A DNA stretch of 19,741 nt from Candidatus Pacearchaeota archaeon (GCA_002686195.1 NZAS01000088.1:5816-25556); one strand, 5' to 3'; numbered from the stretch's first letter, positions 6,073 to 11,219 are shown. The notes: generated by a model from the letters alone, not told the origin. Numbers and translations are program-made.

Positions 6073-6102
6073 ATTATATCTGCCGGATTTTCGGCTATGG
6101 AA
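6073..6102 (-). promoter_or_regulatory. Promoter P17
   Basis: TATAAT at 6078-6073, TTCCAT at 6102-6097, 18-bp spacer. GATATAAT is present but the extended TG is not. It drives the 6052-5659 operon. Confidence 0.8.
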
Positions 6103-6765
6103 TTAGATACCGCCAGCAACTTCGCAAAGGTCGGCGGCGATTCTTTTAGCCGAATCTTTCGCTTCGTTCAGCATGTAATCGTAGGGCCAACCAAAGTATC
6201 CCCCACACGAATCCAAATGATTGCCTTCATCATCTTCGACGACATAACTATAAACTGCGCCAGTCAGATAGTCGTCATACGTTTTGACTTCGGAGACAAG
6301 AGCATCGGCAATCCGTTCCTTGATCTTTTCGGGGTCCGTTTCCTTGATACCCAATTCGTCGATCATCTTGTCAATGTTGGCATAGATATAGCCAACTTGT
6401 CCCGAATCCCAAGGACAATGAAAGCCTCCAGTATTCATCGTGATGCCGCTATGATCGTACAGATAAAGCGGAAGGATGACAAACGCTTCCTCGAAGATTG
6501 CCCGCAAGTCGGCGTCAGAATCATCGTCCAATTCTCGTTCTTCGCCAAGTTTTTCGAGCGTTTGATTCGCCAAGTCCTCGAACAAGTGACGAGGACTGTA
6601 TTCGCCTGTGTTTCGATGATAAGGTTCGTCGCCAAGGTGATAATTACGATGCCAGCAAACCATCGTACCAAGGTTATCCCATTCGGTACGTGGGTTCATC
6701 GGATCATCGTCACGATAACATTTGATCGTCAATCCATTTTGTTTGTGTACGCTATCGGGTTCCAT
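6103..6765 (-). CDS. Conserved mobile-element protein with LYLYDHSG motif
   Basis: 220 residues. A highly conserved-looking centre reads ILPLYLYDHSGITMNTGGF (97-115), then HCPWDSGQVGYIY (116-128). Later blocks are EVKTYDDYLTGAVYSYVVED (159-178) and DSCGGYFG (185-192). I recall this YDHSG ... CPWDSGQVG pattern from proteins on Gram-positive plasmids, conjugative elements and phages, with no assigned activity. The near-invariant His, Asp, Cys and Trp could suggest an enzyme, which is inference. ATG 6765 has GAAAGGATTACAGC upstream. It is a single-gene unit. Confidence 0.75.
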   Translation of the reverse strand: MEPDSVHKQNGLTIKCYRDDDPMNPRTEWDNLGTMVCWHRNYHLGDEPYHRNTGEYSPRHLFEDLANQTLEKLGEERELDDDSDADLRAIFEEAFVILPLYLYDHSGITMNTGGFHCPWDSGQVGYIYANIDKMIDELGIKETDPEKIKERIADALVSEVKTYDDYLTGAVYSYVVEDDEGNHLDSCGGYFGWPYDYMLNEAKDSAKRIAADLCEVAGGI

Positions 6766-6789
6766 GCTGTAATCCTTTCCTGTTGCCGC

Positions 6790-6818
6790 ATTATATCAGA
6801 AGGATTGCGACTATGGAA
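6790..6818 (-). promoter_or_regulatory. Promoter P18
   Basis: TATAAT at 6795-6790, TTCCAT at 6818-6813, 17-bp spacer. The leader contains GCGGCAACAGGAAAGGA. CCATAG includes the upstream gene's TAG. Confidence 0.85.
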
Positions 6819-7077
6819 TAAAGACGAGAGCGCATTCGCTAGGCTTTTCGCTCCAACCTTTGGCAACGTCAAGCCAAACGATAAATTCGCCGTCCGTATC
6901 CGGTTCGGGATCACCCTGTCTCCATTCATTCCAAAGTTCAAGAATGACAGCATCCCAAAACTCAGTGCTGTTGGGACCAGTTGCTCTGGTATCAGCCAAC
7001 AGATGATCGGGCGGGATAACAATACCAAGAGAGGCAGGATCGGCATCATCATACAGTTTGAGGATTTCGATTTTCAT
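6811..7077 (-). CDS. Small acidic protein, leaderless, unknown function
   Basis: 88 residues, MKIEILKLYDDADPASLGIV... The sequence is Trp-rich and acidic in the second half (FWDAVILELWNEWRQGDPEP, then FIVWLDVAKGW). ATG 7077 is 5 nt after TATAAT. The stop is the TAG inside P18. No recognised family. Confidence 0.7.
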   Translation of the reverse strand: MKIEILKLYDDADPASLGIVIPPDHLLADTRATGPNSTEFWDAVILELWNEWRQGDPEPDTDGEFIVWLDVAKGWSEKPSECALVFIP

Positions 7078-7082
7078 GATTG

Positions 7083-7112
7083 ATTATATCTCCTCAATTT
7101 TCGGCTATGGAA
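7083..7112 (-). promoter_or_regulatory. Promoter P19 (leaderless type)
   Basis: TATAAT at 7088-7083, TTCCAT at 7112-7107, 18-bp spacer, no extended TG. ATG 7077 after 5 nt. Confidence 0.8.
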
Positions 7113-7343
7113 TTAGCCGTTAAAGGTTCTGCTGGCATGGCTTGACCACGTTGTAGTTTTTCTGTCTTGATGCCTTGTCCCGCCGTTGAGTATCTTTTTA
7201 CCCTTGCCGGGCTGTTCTCCGCCTGCTTTGCGGGCTTGACTTCGAGCGTCCCCTTCCGCTGCGGCTTGACGATCAATGTCGTCAAGGTTCTTTTTGCCAT
7301 TGCGGGACGGTTGACGTTTCAGGGCTTTTTCATTCCATGCCAT
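7113..7343 (-). CDS. Small basic protein coupled to a membrane protein
   Basis: 76 residues, MAWNEKALKRQPSRNGKKNL... ATG 7343 shares its A with the TAA of the upstream gene (TAATG), and AGAGGCGG lies just before it, so re-initiation is expected. The protein is Lys/Arg-rich, low in hydrophobic residues and probably disordered, like a nucleic-acid-binding tail. A second minus-strand frame (7300-7094) overlaps it but has no SD. No family is recognised. Confidence 0.55.
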   Translation of the reverse strand: MAWNEKALKRQPSRNGKKNLDDIDRQAAAEGDARSQARKAGGEQPGKGKKILNGGTRHQDRKTTTWSSHASRTFNG

Positions 7344-7522
7344 TATCCGCCTCTTTTCTCTGCCCACCTAAATATCCTTTGGACAACGATTTCGAGTTCG
7401 CATAAAAGGGCAAGAGCAATCAGGCCATAGCCCAAAACTAACCATCCTTCAACTTGGGTTCCTAAATGTCCATAGGACATGGAGACGATGACTAAACCGA
7501 CAAGGTATATGATTACGTTCAT
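7343..7522 (-). CDS. Two-helix membrane protein, 59 residues
   Basis: The frame MNVIIYLVGLVIVSMS has one hydrophobic segment (2-17) and a second, WLVLGYGLIALALLCELEIVV, at about 27-47. A basic end (QRIFRWAEKRGG) suggests a cytoplasmic C-terminus. ATG 7522 lies 8 nt after TATAAT, leaving a leader of about 1-3 nt. It is the first gene of a two-gene operon with the basic protein at 7343. It is similar in layout to holin-like or superinfection-exclusion peptides, but there is no specific evidence for either. Confidence 0.65.
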   Translation of the reverse strand: MNVIIYLVGLVIVSMSYGHLGTQVEGWLVLGYGLIALALLCELEIVVQRIFRWAEKRGG

Positions 7523-7530
7523 GATGCTCC

Positions 7531-7559
7531 ATTATATCAGGAAGTTTCCGGCGATGGAA
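7531..7559 (-). promoter_or_regulatory. Promoter P20 (near-leaderless)
   Basis: TATAAT at 7536-7531, TTCCAT at 7559-7554, 17-bp spacer. GGAGCATC separates TATAAT from ATG 7522. The whole promoter is coding for the upstream gene, whose stop is the TGA of the extended -10. Confidence 0.8.
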
Positions 7560-7698
7560 AAAGATGTTGAACCCATTCCGCATTTGTCCCGGTATGACTG
7601 GGCGGAGGATCAAGCGACTCGATGAAGCATTCGATCAAGAACGAGTCATGAGTCGGCTTGTTATCTTCGGTAAACTGTTGCTTGGTGGCGTCAGACAT
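7537..7698 (-). CDS. 53-residue protein of unknown function
   Basis: The frame MSDATKQQFTEDNKPTHDSF ends ...WVQHLFPSPETS. The SD is weak: GGGAAAGAAAG lies about 10 nt upstream of ATG 7698. The last six codons form the P20 promoter and the stop is its TGA. The protein is acidic with one Cys and no motif. Confidence 0.6.
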   Translation of the reverse strand: MSDATKQQFTEDNKPTHDSFLIECFIESLDPPPSHTGTNAEWVQHLFPSPETS

Positions 7699-7726
7699 GA
7701 TAGCGTCTTTCTTTCCCTGTTGCCCG

Positions 7727-7755
7727 ATTATATCAGGCGAGATGTGTCTATGGAT
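7727..7755 (-). promoter_or_regulatory. Promoter P21
   Basis: TATAAT at 7732-7727, ATCCAT (a variant box) at 7755-7750, 17-bp spacer. The leader contains CGGGCAACAGGGAAAG before ATG 7698. Confidence 0.8.
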
Positions 7756-8073
7756 TCAGGTATCGGACCCAAGGTTATGGGGCCATGCCTCAATCGCTGT
7801 CTTGGCTTCCCTCAAACCAATACCAAGAGCGATCCGCAATTCCTTGATAGCCTGAATGGTCTTTTCCTCTACGAGAAGTTGAGTAACATCCTTGGCGACG
7901 TTATCAGGAATCTTATACCCATTGATGGTATGCGAGTCCTTGTAACCATGATCGGTGGTAGCCTCGAAAAGCAAGTCCATTGCCTGCCCCCGCAATCCGG
8001 GGTCCATCGACTCAGGAGCCTTACGCATGATGGCGTCGATCAGGTTAACGACTTTGAAGGTGAAGGTGTCCAT
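7756..8073 (-). CDS. Protein with ribosomal L7/L12 C-terminal-like motif
   Basis: 105 residues. Residues 71-95, KTIQAIKELRIALGIGLREA followed by KTAIE, match the helix-turn-helix of the L7/L12 C-terminal domain (K-I-x-V-I-K-x-R-x-x-T-x-L-x-L-x-E-A-K). In L7/L12 this surface binds translation factors. The rest is helical (FKVVNLIDAIMRKAPES) and is not the L7/L12 N-terminal dimer domain, so this is a fragment fused to another segment. The same motif occurs in other phage and bacterial proteins of unknown role. ATG 8073 lies 8 nt after TATAAT. Confidence 0.65.
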   Translation of the reverse strand: MDTFTFKVVNLIDAIMRKAPESMDPGLRGQAMDLLFEATTDHGYKDSHTINGYKIPDNVAKDVTQLLVEEKTIQAIKELRIALGIGLREAKTAIEAWPHNLGSDT

Positions 8074-8081
8074 GATACCTC

Positions 8082-8110
8082 ATTATATCATCCATTTTCG
8101 GACGATGGAG
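8082..8110 (-). promoter_or_regulatory. Promoter P22 (near-leaderless)
   Basis: TATAAT at 8087-8082, CTCCAT at 8110-8105, 17-bp spacer. GAGGTATC lies between TATAAT and ATG 8073, so an SD could hardly be transcribed. Confidence 0.8.
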
Positions 8111-8168
8111 AATCCGTCGCCCGCCTAATTACAATTCAGGTACGATTACGACCTTTGCATCGCCATGA

Positions 8169-8402
8169 CTACTCCTTGTCTTTGGGGCTCATCCCTAACA
8201 TCGCCTCTGCTAACGCTCTCCTGCCCTTATCTGTTTCCAGTGCTTTTGAAATGATGCTTTCCCTATCACGGTTTCGACGCCAATGGAAGATGCCACTAAT
8301 CCTGCGACGGGCCGACCAGTAGATGTCCCTAATCCTGCGACGGGCTAACTTGCAGAATAGCCCATAGACTAAACAGCCGATATGAATCCATTTCATGAAC
8401 AT
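8169..8402 (-). CDS. Small basic, possibly membrane-associated protein
   Basis: 77 residues. The N-terminus MFMKWIHIGCLVYGLFCKLA is hydrophobic (about 17 residues) and is followed by Arg-rich repeats LARRRIRDIYWSARRRISGI. ATG 8402 has GGAGG 10 nt upstream; ATG 8396 is an alternative with an ATGA overlap to a frame reading in from upstream. The Arg repeat comes from an in-frame 33-nt duplication. There is no P-type promoter directly upstream, so it is probably the last gene of the transcript starting at 8857. No family is recognised. Confidence 0.55.
   Translation of the reverse strand: MFMKWIHIGCLVYGLFCKLARRRIRDIYWSARRRISGIFHWRRNRDRESIISKALETDKGRRALAEAMLGMSPKDKE
8296..8345 (-). repeat. In-frame direct repeat, 2 x 17 bp
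   Basis: CTAATCCTGCGACGGGC (plus strand) occurs at 8296-8312 and 8329-8345, a 33-nt period equal to 11 codons. It encodes the tandem ARRRI units of the 8169-8402 protein. This is a local duplication rather than a mobile-element end. Confidence 0.7.
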
Positions 8403-8450
8403 GCTTCGACTACCTCCGGGAACTCCCGCTTTGCAAGTCTTCCATCAATC

Positions 8451-8651
8451 CTAACATCTCCTGAAACGTAGGCCCTCGATGATCGTCGTCAGCGTCCAGC
8501 CGTACTGCACGGCATTGCGGACGAAGTTCTCCTCGGCCTCGGTCATCTCGCCCACGGCGTTCTTGAGCATCCGGTCGAACTCGTCGCTGGGGACGGTGGG
8601 CAGGTCGATCACCTGCCCGTTGATGCAGATCGGGTTGGGCATCTGTCGCAT
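8451..8651 (-). CDS. GC-rich gene of foreign composition
   Basis: 66 residues, MRQMPNPICINGQVIDLPTV... ATG 8651 has AAGGAG at 8-nt spacing. Almost every codon up to residue 58 ends in G or C (CCC, ATC, CTG, GAG), unlike its neighbours, so it was probably acquired from a high-GC source. The protein is an acidic helical domain (EMTEAEENFVRNAVQYGWTL). The last eight codons (GLRFRRC) change to rare AGG/AGA/TGT, and other frames stay open past the stop to 8402, suggesting an altered or frameshifted 3' end. No family is recognised. Confidence 0.6.
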   Translation of the reverse strand: MRQMPNPICINGQVIDLPTVPSDEFDRMLKNAVGEMTEAEENFVRNAVQYGWTLTTIIEGLRFRRC

Positions 8652-8692
8652 TGCACTTCTCCTTGTGTAAACACGTTGTTGTAAGTCCAAGG

Positions 8693-8719
8693 GGAGCCCG
8701 GCCTTTCGTCCGGGGCTCC
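8693..8719 (-). other. GC-rich intercistronic hairpin
   Basis: On the minus strand GGAGCCC pairs with GGGCTCC (7 bp), extended by GG/CC past a bulged C, around a short A-rich loop. There is no U-tract after it, so it looks like an mRNA-stability or attenuation structure, or a terminator from the donor of this patch. Confidence 0.45.
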
Positions 8720-8728
8720 TGAATCTCC

Positions 8729-8857
8729 CTACTCCAGCCAGTCGATCAGCCCGTCCAGACGGGCGATCTCGATGCGAATCTTGGTCAGGTCGTTCTGGTA
8801 CTTGCCCTGTTCCATCTTTTGTATCTGTTGGGATAATTTTTTCCATGTAATAGGCAT
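8729..8857 (-). CDS. 42-residue coiled-coil peptide, leaderless
   Basis: The frame MPITWKKLSQQIQKMEQGKY ends ...IEIARLDGLIDWLE. ATG 8857 is 5 nt after the P23 TATAAT. Hydrophobic residues recur with heptad-like spacing, so a short coiled coil is likely. Codons turn GC-rich from about residue 18 on, marking the start of the high-GC patch. No family is recognised. It begins the transcript that continues to 8651 and 8402. Confidence 0.6.
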   Translation of the reverse strand: MPITWKKLSQQIQKMEQGKYQNDLTKIRIEIARLDGLIDWLE

Positions 8858-8862
8858 ATCAG

Positions 8863-8892
8863 ATTATATCAATCTGCTCCAGCCCTATGGAG
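8863..8892 (-). promoter_or_regulatory. Promoter P23 (leaderless type)
   Basis: TATAAT at 8868-8863, CTCCAT at 8892-8887, 18-bp spacer, all within the coding end of the 8869-9141 gene, whose stop is the TGA of the extended -10. ATG 8857 after 5 nt. Confidence 0.8.
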
Positions 8893-9141
8893 ATGTTCAA
8901 GACGACTTGCCAGACACTGCTGACCGCAAAGAGGGCAAACCCCCATCCGGGACTGTTCGATTTGTTCATCGGTTGGGTTGCGGTTGATCTTAATGGCAAC
9001 GTCGAGTACATCCCTTTGCGTAGCATAGTTATGCTCGCCGCTGATACCCTGTCCGCAGACATTGCACATTAGATCAAGCGTTTGTACAAGCTTGAGATCG
9101 GGCTTTTGTTCAACAGAAGGGGTAAGACTAAGACTGGTCAT
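8869..9141 (-). CDS. Zinc-ribbon protein, second gene of P24 operon
   Basis: 90 residues from ATG 9141; an adjacent ATG at 9144 is only 2 nt from the GGAG box, so the second is preferred (5 nt). Cys pairs CNVCG (26-30) and CPLCGQQC (69-76) form a four-Cys zinc site split by a helical insert. It overlaps the upstream gene by 14 nt, and its last codons form P23. The partner upstream also ends in a zinc ribbon, so the two may work together; this is inference. Confidence 0.7.
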   Translation of the reverse strand: MTSLSLTPSVEQKPDLKLVQTLDLMCNVCGQGISGEHNYATQRDVLDVAIKINRNPTDEQIEQSRMGVCPLCGQQCLASRLEHLHRAGAD

Positions 9142-9538
9142 CATTTCTCCTTACTTGATTCCATGCATGACCGCAATGGTTGCATGATTCTCCGATCAAA
9201 GCATCGGCGGGAATCAGTTCATTGCAATCAGGACAGAGTCCATGTTCGTAGTCCTGTATGACTGCTAAGCCTCCGTACAGACGATTGAGAATCCTTTCTT
9301 CTTCGGGGTCAAGGGAGACGAAAGTATCATCCTCATAGTATTGAAGAAGATAGCAATCTCCATGCATATGATTGCCAACATGAAGGCTTGCGGTCCATTC
9401 ATCCGTTGAGGGGATATAGATCAGAGAGCCGGTCATCATGCGTGTTCCGGGATCTCCTTTACCTCGAAACAGGAGCCAAGCATTTTGCCATTTATGCGCA
9501 TCCCTTTCCATCGAGACTTTGATTCGTCTTGCATTCAT
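9128..9538 (-). CDS. Protein with C-terminal zinc ribbon, leaderless
   Basis: 136 residues. Residues 1-95 are a beta-rich domain (WLLFRGKGDPGTRMMTGSLI) with a YYEDDTFVSLDPEEE loop; residues 102-122 are a zinc ribbon, CPDC (102-105) and CNHC (119-122), followed by GHAW. ATG 9538 is 5 nt after the P24 TATAAT. It is translated first in a two-gene operon with the zinc-ribbon protein at 9141. No specific family is recognised. Confidence 0.75.
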   Translation of the reverse strand: MNARRIKVSMERDAHKWQNAWLLFRGKGDPGTRMMTGSLIYIPSTDEWTASLHVGNHMHGDCYLLQYYEDDTFVSLDPEEERILNRLYGGLAVIQDYEHGLCPDCNELIPADALIGESCNHCGHAWNQVRRNDDQS

Positions 9539-9543
9539 GAGTG

Positions 9544-9572
9544 ATTATATCCGCCGAAAGTCGGCAATGGAG
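9544..9572 (-). promoter_or_regulatory. Promoter P24 (leaderless type)
   Basis: TATAAT at 9549-9544, CTCCAT at 9572-9567, 17-bp spacer, no extended TG. ATG 9538 after 5 nt. Confidence 0.8.
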
Positions 9573-9574
9573 AA

Positions 9575-9943
9575 TCAAACCATCTTGGCGATGTAGTCCA
9601 TCGTCAAGCCCATGATGTAGTCGATAGCATCTTGCGGAACGTCGCTTTCCTCGCCATCTTCGCCGGAACCAAGAACGAGGAACGGACCATTGATTTCATC
9701 CCCTTGGGTGAAACCGGGCCAGTAATGCTCGACAACCGCCGTCGCAACGGGATTGAAGGGCAGAGCAAGCATCTTGCCATCTTCGTTGATATAGGCATGA
9801 AACTTTCCGCCGTCCCTGTCAAGGGGATACATTTCGATATTCCCGCCAACTGCCTTCTGCAAAGTGGCGAGATCATCGTTGACTTCAATGACGGTGGGGA
9901 GTTCGAGTTCGGGAAGGATGAGAATTGCTTTGTTAGTTTTCAT
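9575..9943 (-). CDS. DUF3846 family protein
   Basis: 122 residues. Family hallmarks are LQKAVGGNIEMYPL (28-41), an acidic-Gly turn followed by INEDGKMLALPFNPVAT (52-68), and GDEINGPFLVLGSGEDG (81-97), matching the DUF3846 pattern LQ-x-VGG-x-IE ... NEDG-x-LP-x-N-x-AT ... GD-x-I-x-G. The family is frequent in phages and Gram-positive plasmids and has no proven function. ATG 9943 has AAAGGAG upstream. It is a single-gene unit next to the tRNA-like gene. Confidence 0.75.
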   Translation of the reverse strand: MKTNKAILILPELELPTVIEVNDDLATLQKAVGGNIEMYPLDRDGGKFHAYINEDGKMLALPFNPVATAVVEHYWPGFTQGDEINGPFLVLGSGEDGEESDVPQDAIDYIMGLTMDYIAKMV

Positions 9944-9963
9944 CGTTGCTCCTTTGTTGCCTC

Positions 9964-9993
9964 ATTATATCAAGCAGAGACTCGTCAATGGAG
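9964..9993 (-). promoter_or_regulatory. Promoter P25, overlapping the RNA gene's 3' end
   Basis: TATAAT at 9969-9964, CTCCAT at 9993-9988, 18-bp spacer. The CTCCA of the box is also the last five bases of the tRNA-like gene. The leader contains GAGGCAACAAAGGAGCAACG before ATG 9943. Confidence 0.85.
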
Positions 9994-10124
9994 TGGGAGG
10001 GAGTCGAACCCTCTCGTCCTGTATTAACTCTTGGGATACCAGCGGTCTTTTCTCAGGCTTTTATCCGCTGTTGGGAACCATCCCATGTATCTTGCTAGTC
10101 AACCAGTCTATACCAGTCCACCCC
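9989..10124 (-). ncRNA. tRNA/tmRNA-like RNA, 136 nt
   Basis: The 5' GGGGTGG (10124-10118) pairs with the 3' CCACTCC (9996-9990) as a 7-bp acceptor stem with a G3-U70 wobble, the alanine identity element, and A at the discriminator position. A perfect T-arm precedes it: GAGGG, loop TTCGACT, CCCTC (10013-9997). Between them lie 104 nt instead of the about 44 of a tRNA. These hold CAGCGG/CCGCTG and either TGGGAT/ATCCCA or GATAC/GTATC plus TGGGA/TCCCA. The 5' CTGG-N4-GAC and the 3' GGACG upstream of GGGTTCGA resemble bacterial tmRNA ends. There is no encoded CCA. A frame from GCA (10095) to TAA exists, but it lacks the usual tag ending LAA. Candidates are a reduced tmRNA, an expanded tRNA-Ala or a tRNA mimic. 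It is driven by P26. Confidence 0.65.
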
Positions 10125-10136
10125 TGTTGTTGATCC

Positions 10137-10165
10137 ATTATATCATGCAATCAACAGCTATGGAT
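10137..10165 (-). promoter_or_regulatory. Promoter P26, drives the tRNA-like RNA
   Basis: TATAAT at 10142-10137, ATCCAT at 10165-10160, 17-bp spacer. The RNA's acceptor stem starts 12 nt after TATAAT, so only about 5 nt of leader would need to be removed. The leader GGATCAACAACAGGGG resembles the mRNA leaders. Confidence 0.85.
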
Positions 10166-10178
10166 TTCCTTTGGAGGA

Positions 10179-10577
10179 TTACCTTTTGAGTCCTTCGACA
10201 ACTTCATGAGCCGGGCATTTGAAACCCTTGCCATCCCGAATCCGTTTGATGCAAAGGGGATTCTTGGGTGCTCTCATGTTCGCCCCAACGAGTTCGTATG
10301 CCTGTCCGTCCCAAAGGGTAAACGTCTTGTTCAAGTCAGACGCCTTCAAACCGAGGGCGGAAGCGTTTCGCTTGAACGCTTCGGCTTGAGGCGTAAGCGG
10401 TTTCTTGCCGCCTGTACTGGCGTGGGTTACAACCAGTTGCAAATCGGCGGAGTCCGCAGCTTTTCTTCCCCTACCAAAGCGGAAGGCGATACCTTTTTTG
10501 ACGCCAAAGGCTTTGAGTTCATCGAGGATATCTGCTTTGAGGTCACGAAGTTCCGGGTTCGAGAGAAAGTCGATCAT
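10179..10577 (-). CDS. Conserved-looking phage protein, unknown function
   Basis: 132 residues. The N-terminal helix (ELRDLKADILDELKAFGVKK) is followed by a basic stretch FRFGRGRKAA, then a C-terminal beta module FTLWDGQAYELVGANMRAPK (86-105), NPLCIKRIRDGKGFKCPAHE (106-125). The pattern YELVG-x-N-x-R-x-x-K-P-x-x-x-KR-x-x-DGK-x-FK-x-P recurs in phage proteins I have seen, without an assigned role; RNA or DNA binding would fit the charge. ATG 10577 has AAAGGAAACCTC upstream. It is a single-gene unit. Confidence 0.7.
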   Translation of the reverse strand: MIDFLSNPELRDLKADILDELKAFGVKKGIAFRFGRGRKAADSADLQLVVTHASTGGKKPLTPQAEAFKRNASALGLKASDLNKTFTLWDGQAYELVGANMRAPKNPLCIKRIRDGKGFKCPAHEVVEGLKR

Positions 10578-10600
10578 GAGGTTTCCTTTCTTGTTGCCTC

Positions 10601-10629
10601 ATTATATCTGCTAAAATTTGACTATGGAA
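10601..10629 (-). promoter_or_regulatory. Promoter P27
   Basis: TATAAT at 10606-10601, TTCCAT at 10629-10624, 17-bp spacer, no extended TG. It drives ATG 10577. The box joins the T7 run of the terminator upstream. Confidence 0.8.
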
Positions 10630-10658
10630 AAAAACATCCCGCCTTTCGACGGGACGTT
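10628..10658 (-). terminator. Strong rho-independent terminator
   Basis: Minus-strand stem AACGTCCCG with CGGGATGTT (9 bp, one G-U), loop TCGAAAGG, then seven T. It ends the three-gene transcript from P28 (11815-10678). Confidence 0.85.
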
Positions 10659-10677
10659 GCATCAGTGATCAGGCTCC

Positions 10678-11082
10678 TTAGCCCGCCATGTAAACCAGTT
10701 TTGCCAGAAACGGAATAAAAGACTGCACAACCGCCGATTCAAACAACTCTCCATTCTCATCCCGTACTTCAAGACGAACCAACGGAATTCCCTTTTGTTC
10801 AGGTTTGGGATGAAAGAATCCAGCCCCAAACATTAACACTTTCGGATATCCGCCTTCAGACGATTCTTCCCCATCAAGCTCGACGAATTGTAACTCAACA
10901 CATCGACAACGATCATTCCACTGAATCGAACGATACTGAATCTCTCCCTTGAGTTCTTCGATGGAGTACTCGTTCATCCTGGAGGCGATGTCCATCAGAA
11001 TGTCGATGATGTTTTTTCGTTGAGGTGGCAAGCCTTCTTGCGGTCGGGGACGGGTCGGTCTGTTTTCGGTGTTCTCATCCAT
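10678..11082 (-). CDS. Protein of unknown function, last gene of P28 operon
   Basis: 134 residues, MDENTENRPTRPRPQEGLPP... A disordered Pro/Arg start (1-22) precedes a helix (IIDILMDIASRMNEYSIEEL) and a beta-rich acidic domain (VELQFVELDGEESSEGGYPK), ending in a hydrophobic helix VVQSFIPFLAKLVYMAG. ATG 11082 has GGAGAAAAACTA upstream. It lies 137 nt after the preceding gene, behind a long hairpin, and is followed by a strong terminator. No family is recognised. Confidence 0.7.
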   Translation of the reverse strand: MDENTENRPTRPRPQEGLPPQRKNIIDILMDIASRMNEYSIEELKGEIQYRSIQWNDRCRCVELQFVELDGEESSEGGYPKVLMFGAGFFHPKPEQKGIPLVRLEVRDENGELFESAVVQSFIPFLAKLVYMAG

Positions 11083-11117
11083 TAGTTTTTCTCCATTTAG
11101 TCAATTTCGGTGTCAAT

Positions 11118-11160
11118 ACGCAGGAAGCGAGCAGACCAGAACAGTCTACTCGCTCCTACG
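11118..11160 (-). other. Long intercistronic hairpin
   Basis: Within the 137-nt gap between two genes of one operon, GGAGCGAGTAGAC (11156-11144) pairs with GTCTGCTCGCTTCC (11136-11123) with one bulged T, and the stem extends outward through GCGT/TGCG-type pairs to about 20 bp. No U-tract follows. It may be an RNase processing or stability element separating the last gene. A 12-codon frame (MTDRCPGKRRSE) ends in its 5' arm. Confidence 0.5.
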
Positions 11161-11219
11161 CTTACCGGGGCAACGGTCAGTCATTTCAACTAACAGACTA
11201 ACCGATTTCGTTCTCAATG

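Noticed and set aside
6007..7083. 358-codon plus-strand open frame
   Set aside because: It is the complement of the well-supported genes at 6765 and 7077 and crosses promoters P17 and P18; no SD or plus-strand promoter precedes it.
7094..7300. 68-codon minus-strand frame overlapping the 7113-7343 gene
   Set aside because: No SD before its ATG; the alternative frame is coupled to the upstream gene by TAATG and has an SD.
7564..8322. 252-codon plus-strand open frame
   Set aside because: It runs antisense through four minus-strand genes and two promoters; codon pattern and starts do not fit.
8451..8846. 131-codon version of the GC-rich gene
   Set aside because: The upstream part is an out-of-frame reading of the 42-residue leaderless gene and of the hairpin; AAGGAG points to ATG 8651.
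9989..10124. Ordinary tRNA
   Set aside because: T-arm and acceptor fit, but no normal D-arm or anticodon arm of the right size can be placed in the 104 nt between them; the D-like CTGG/CTAG pairing needs a 14-nt loop.
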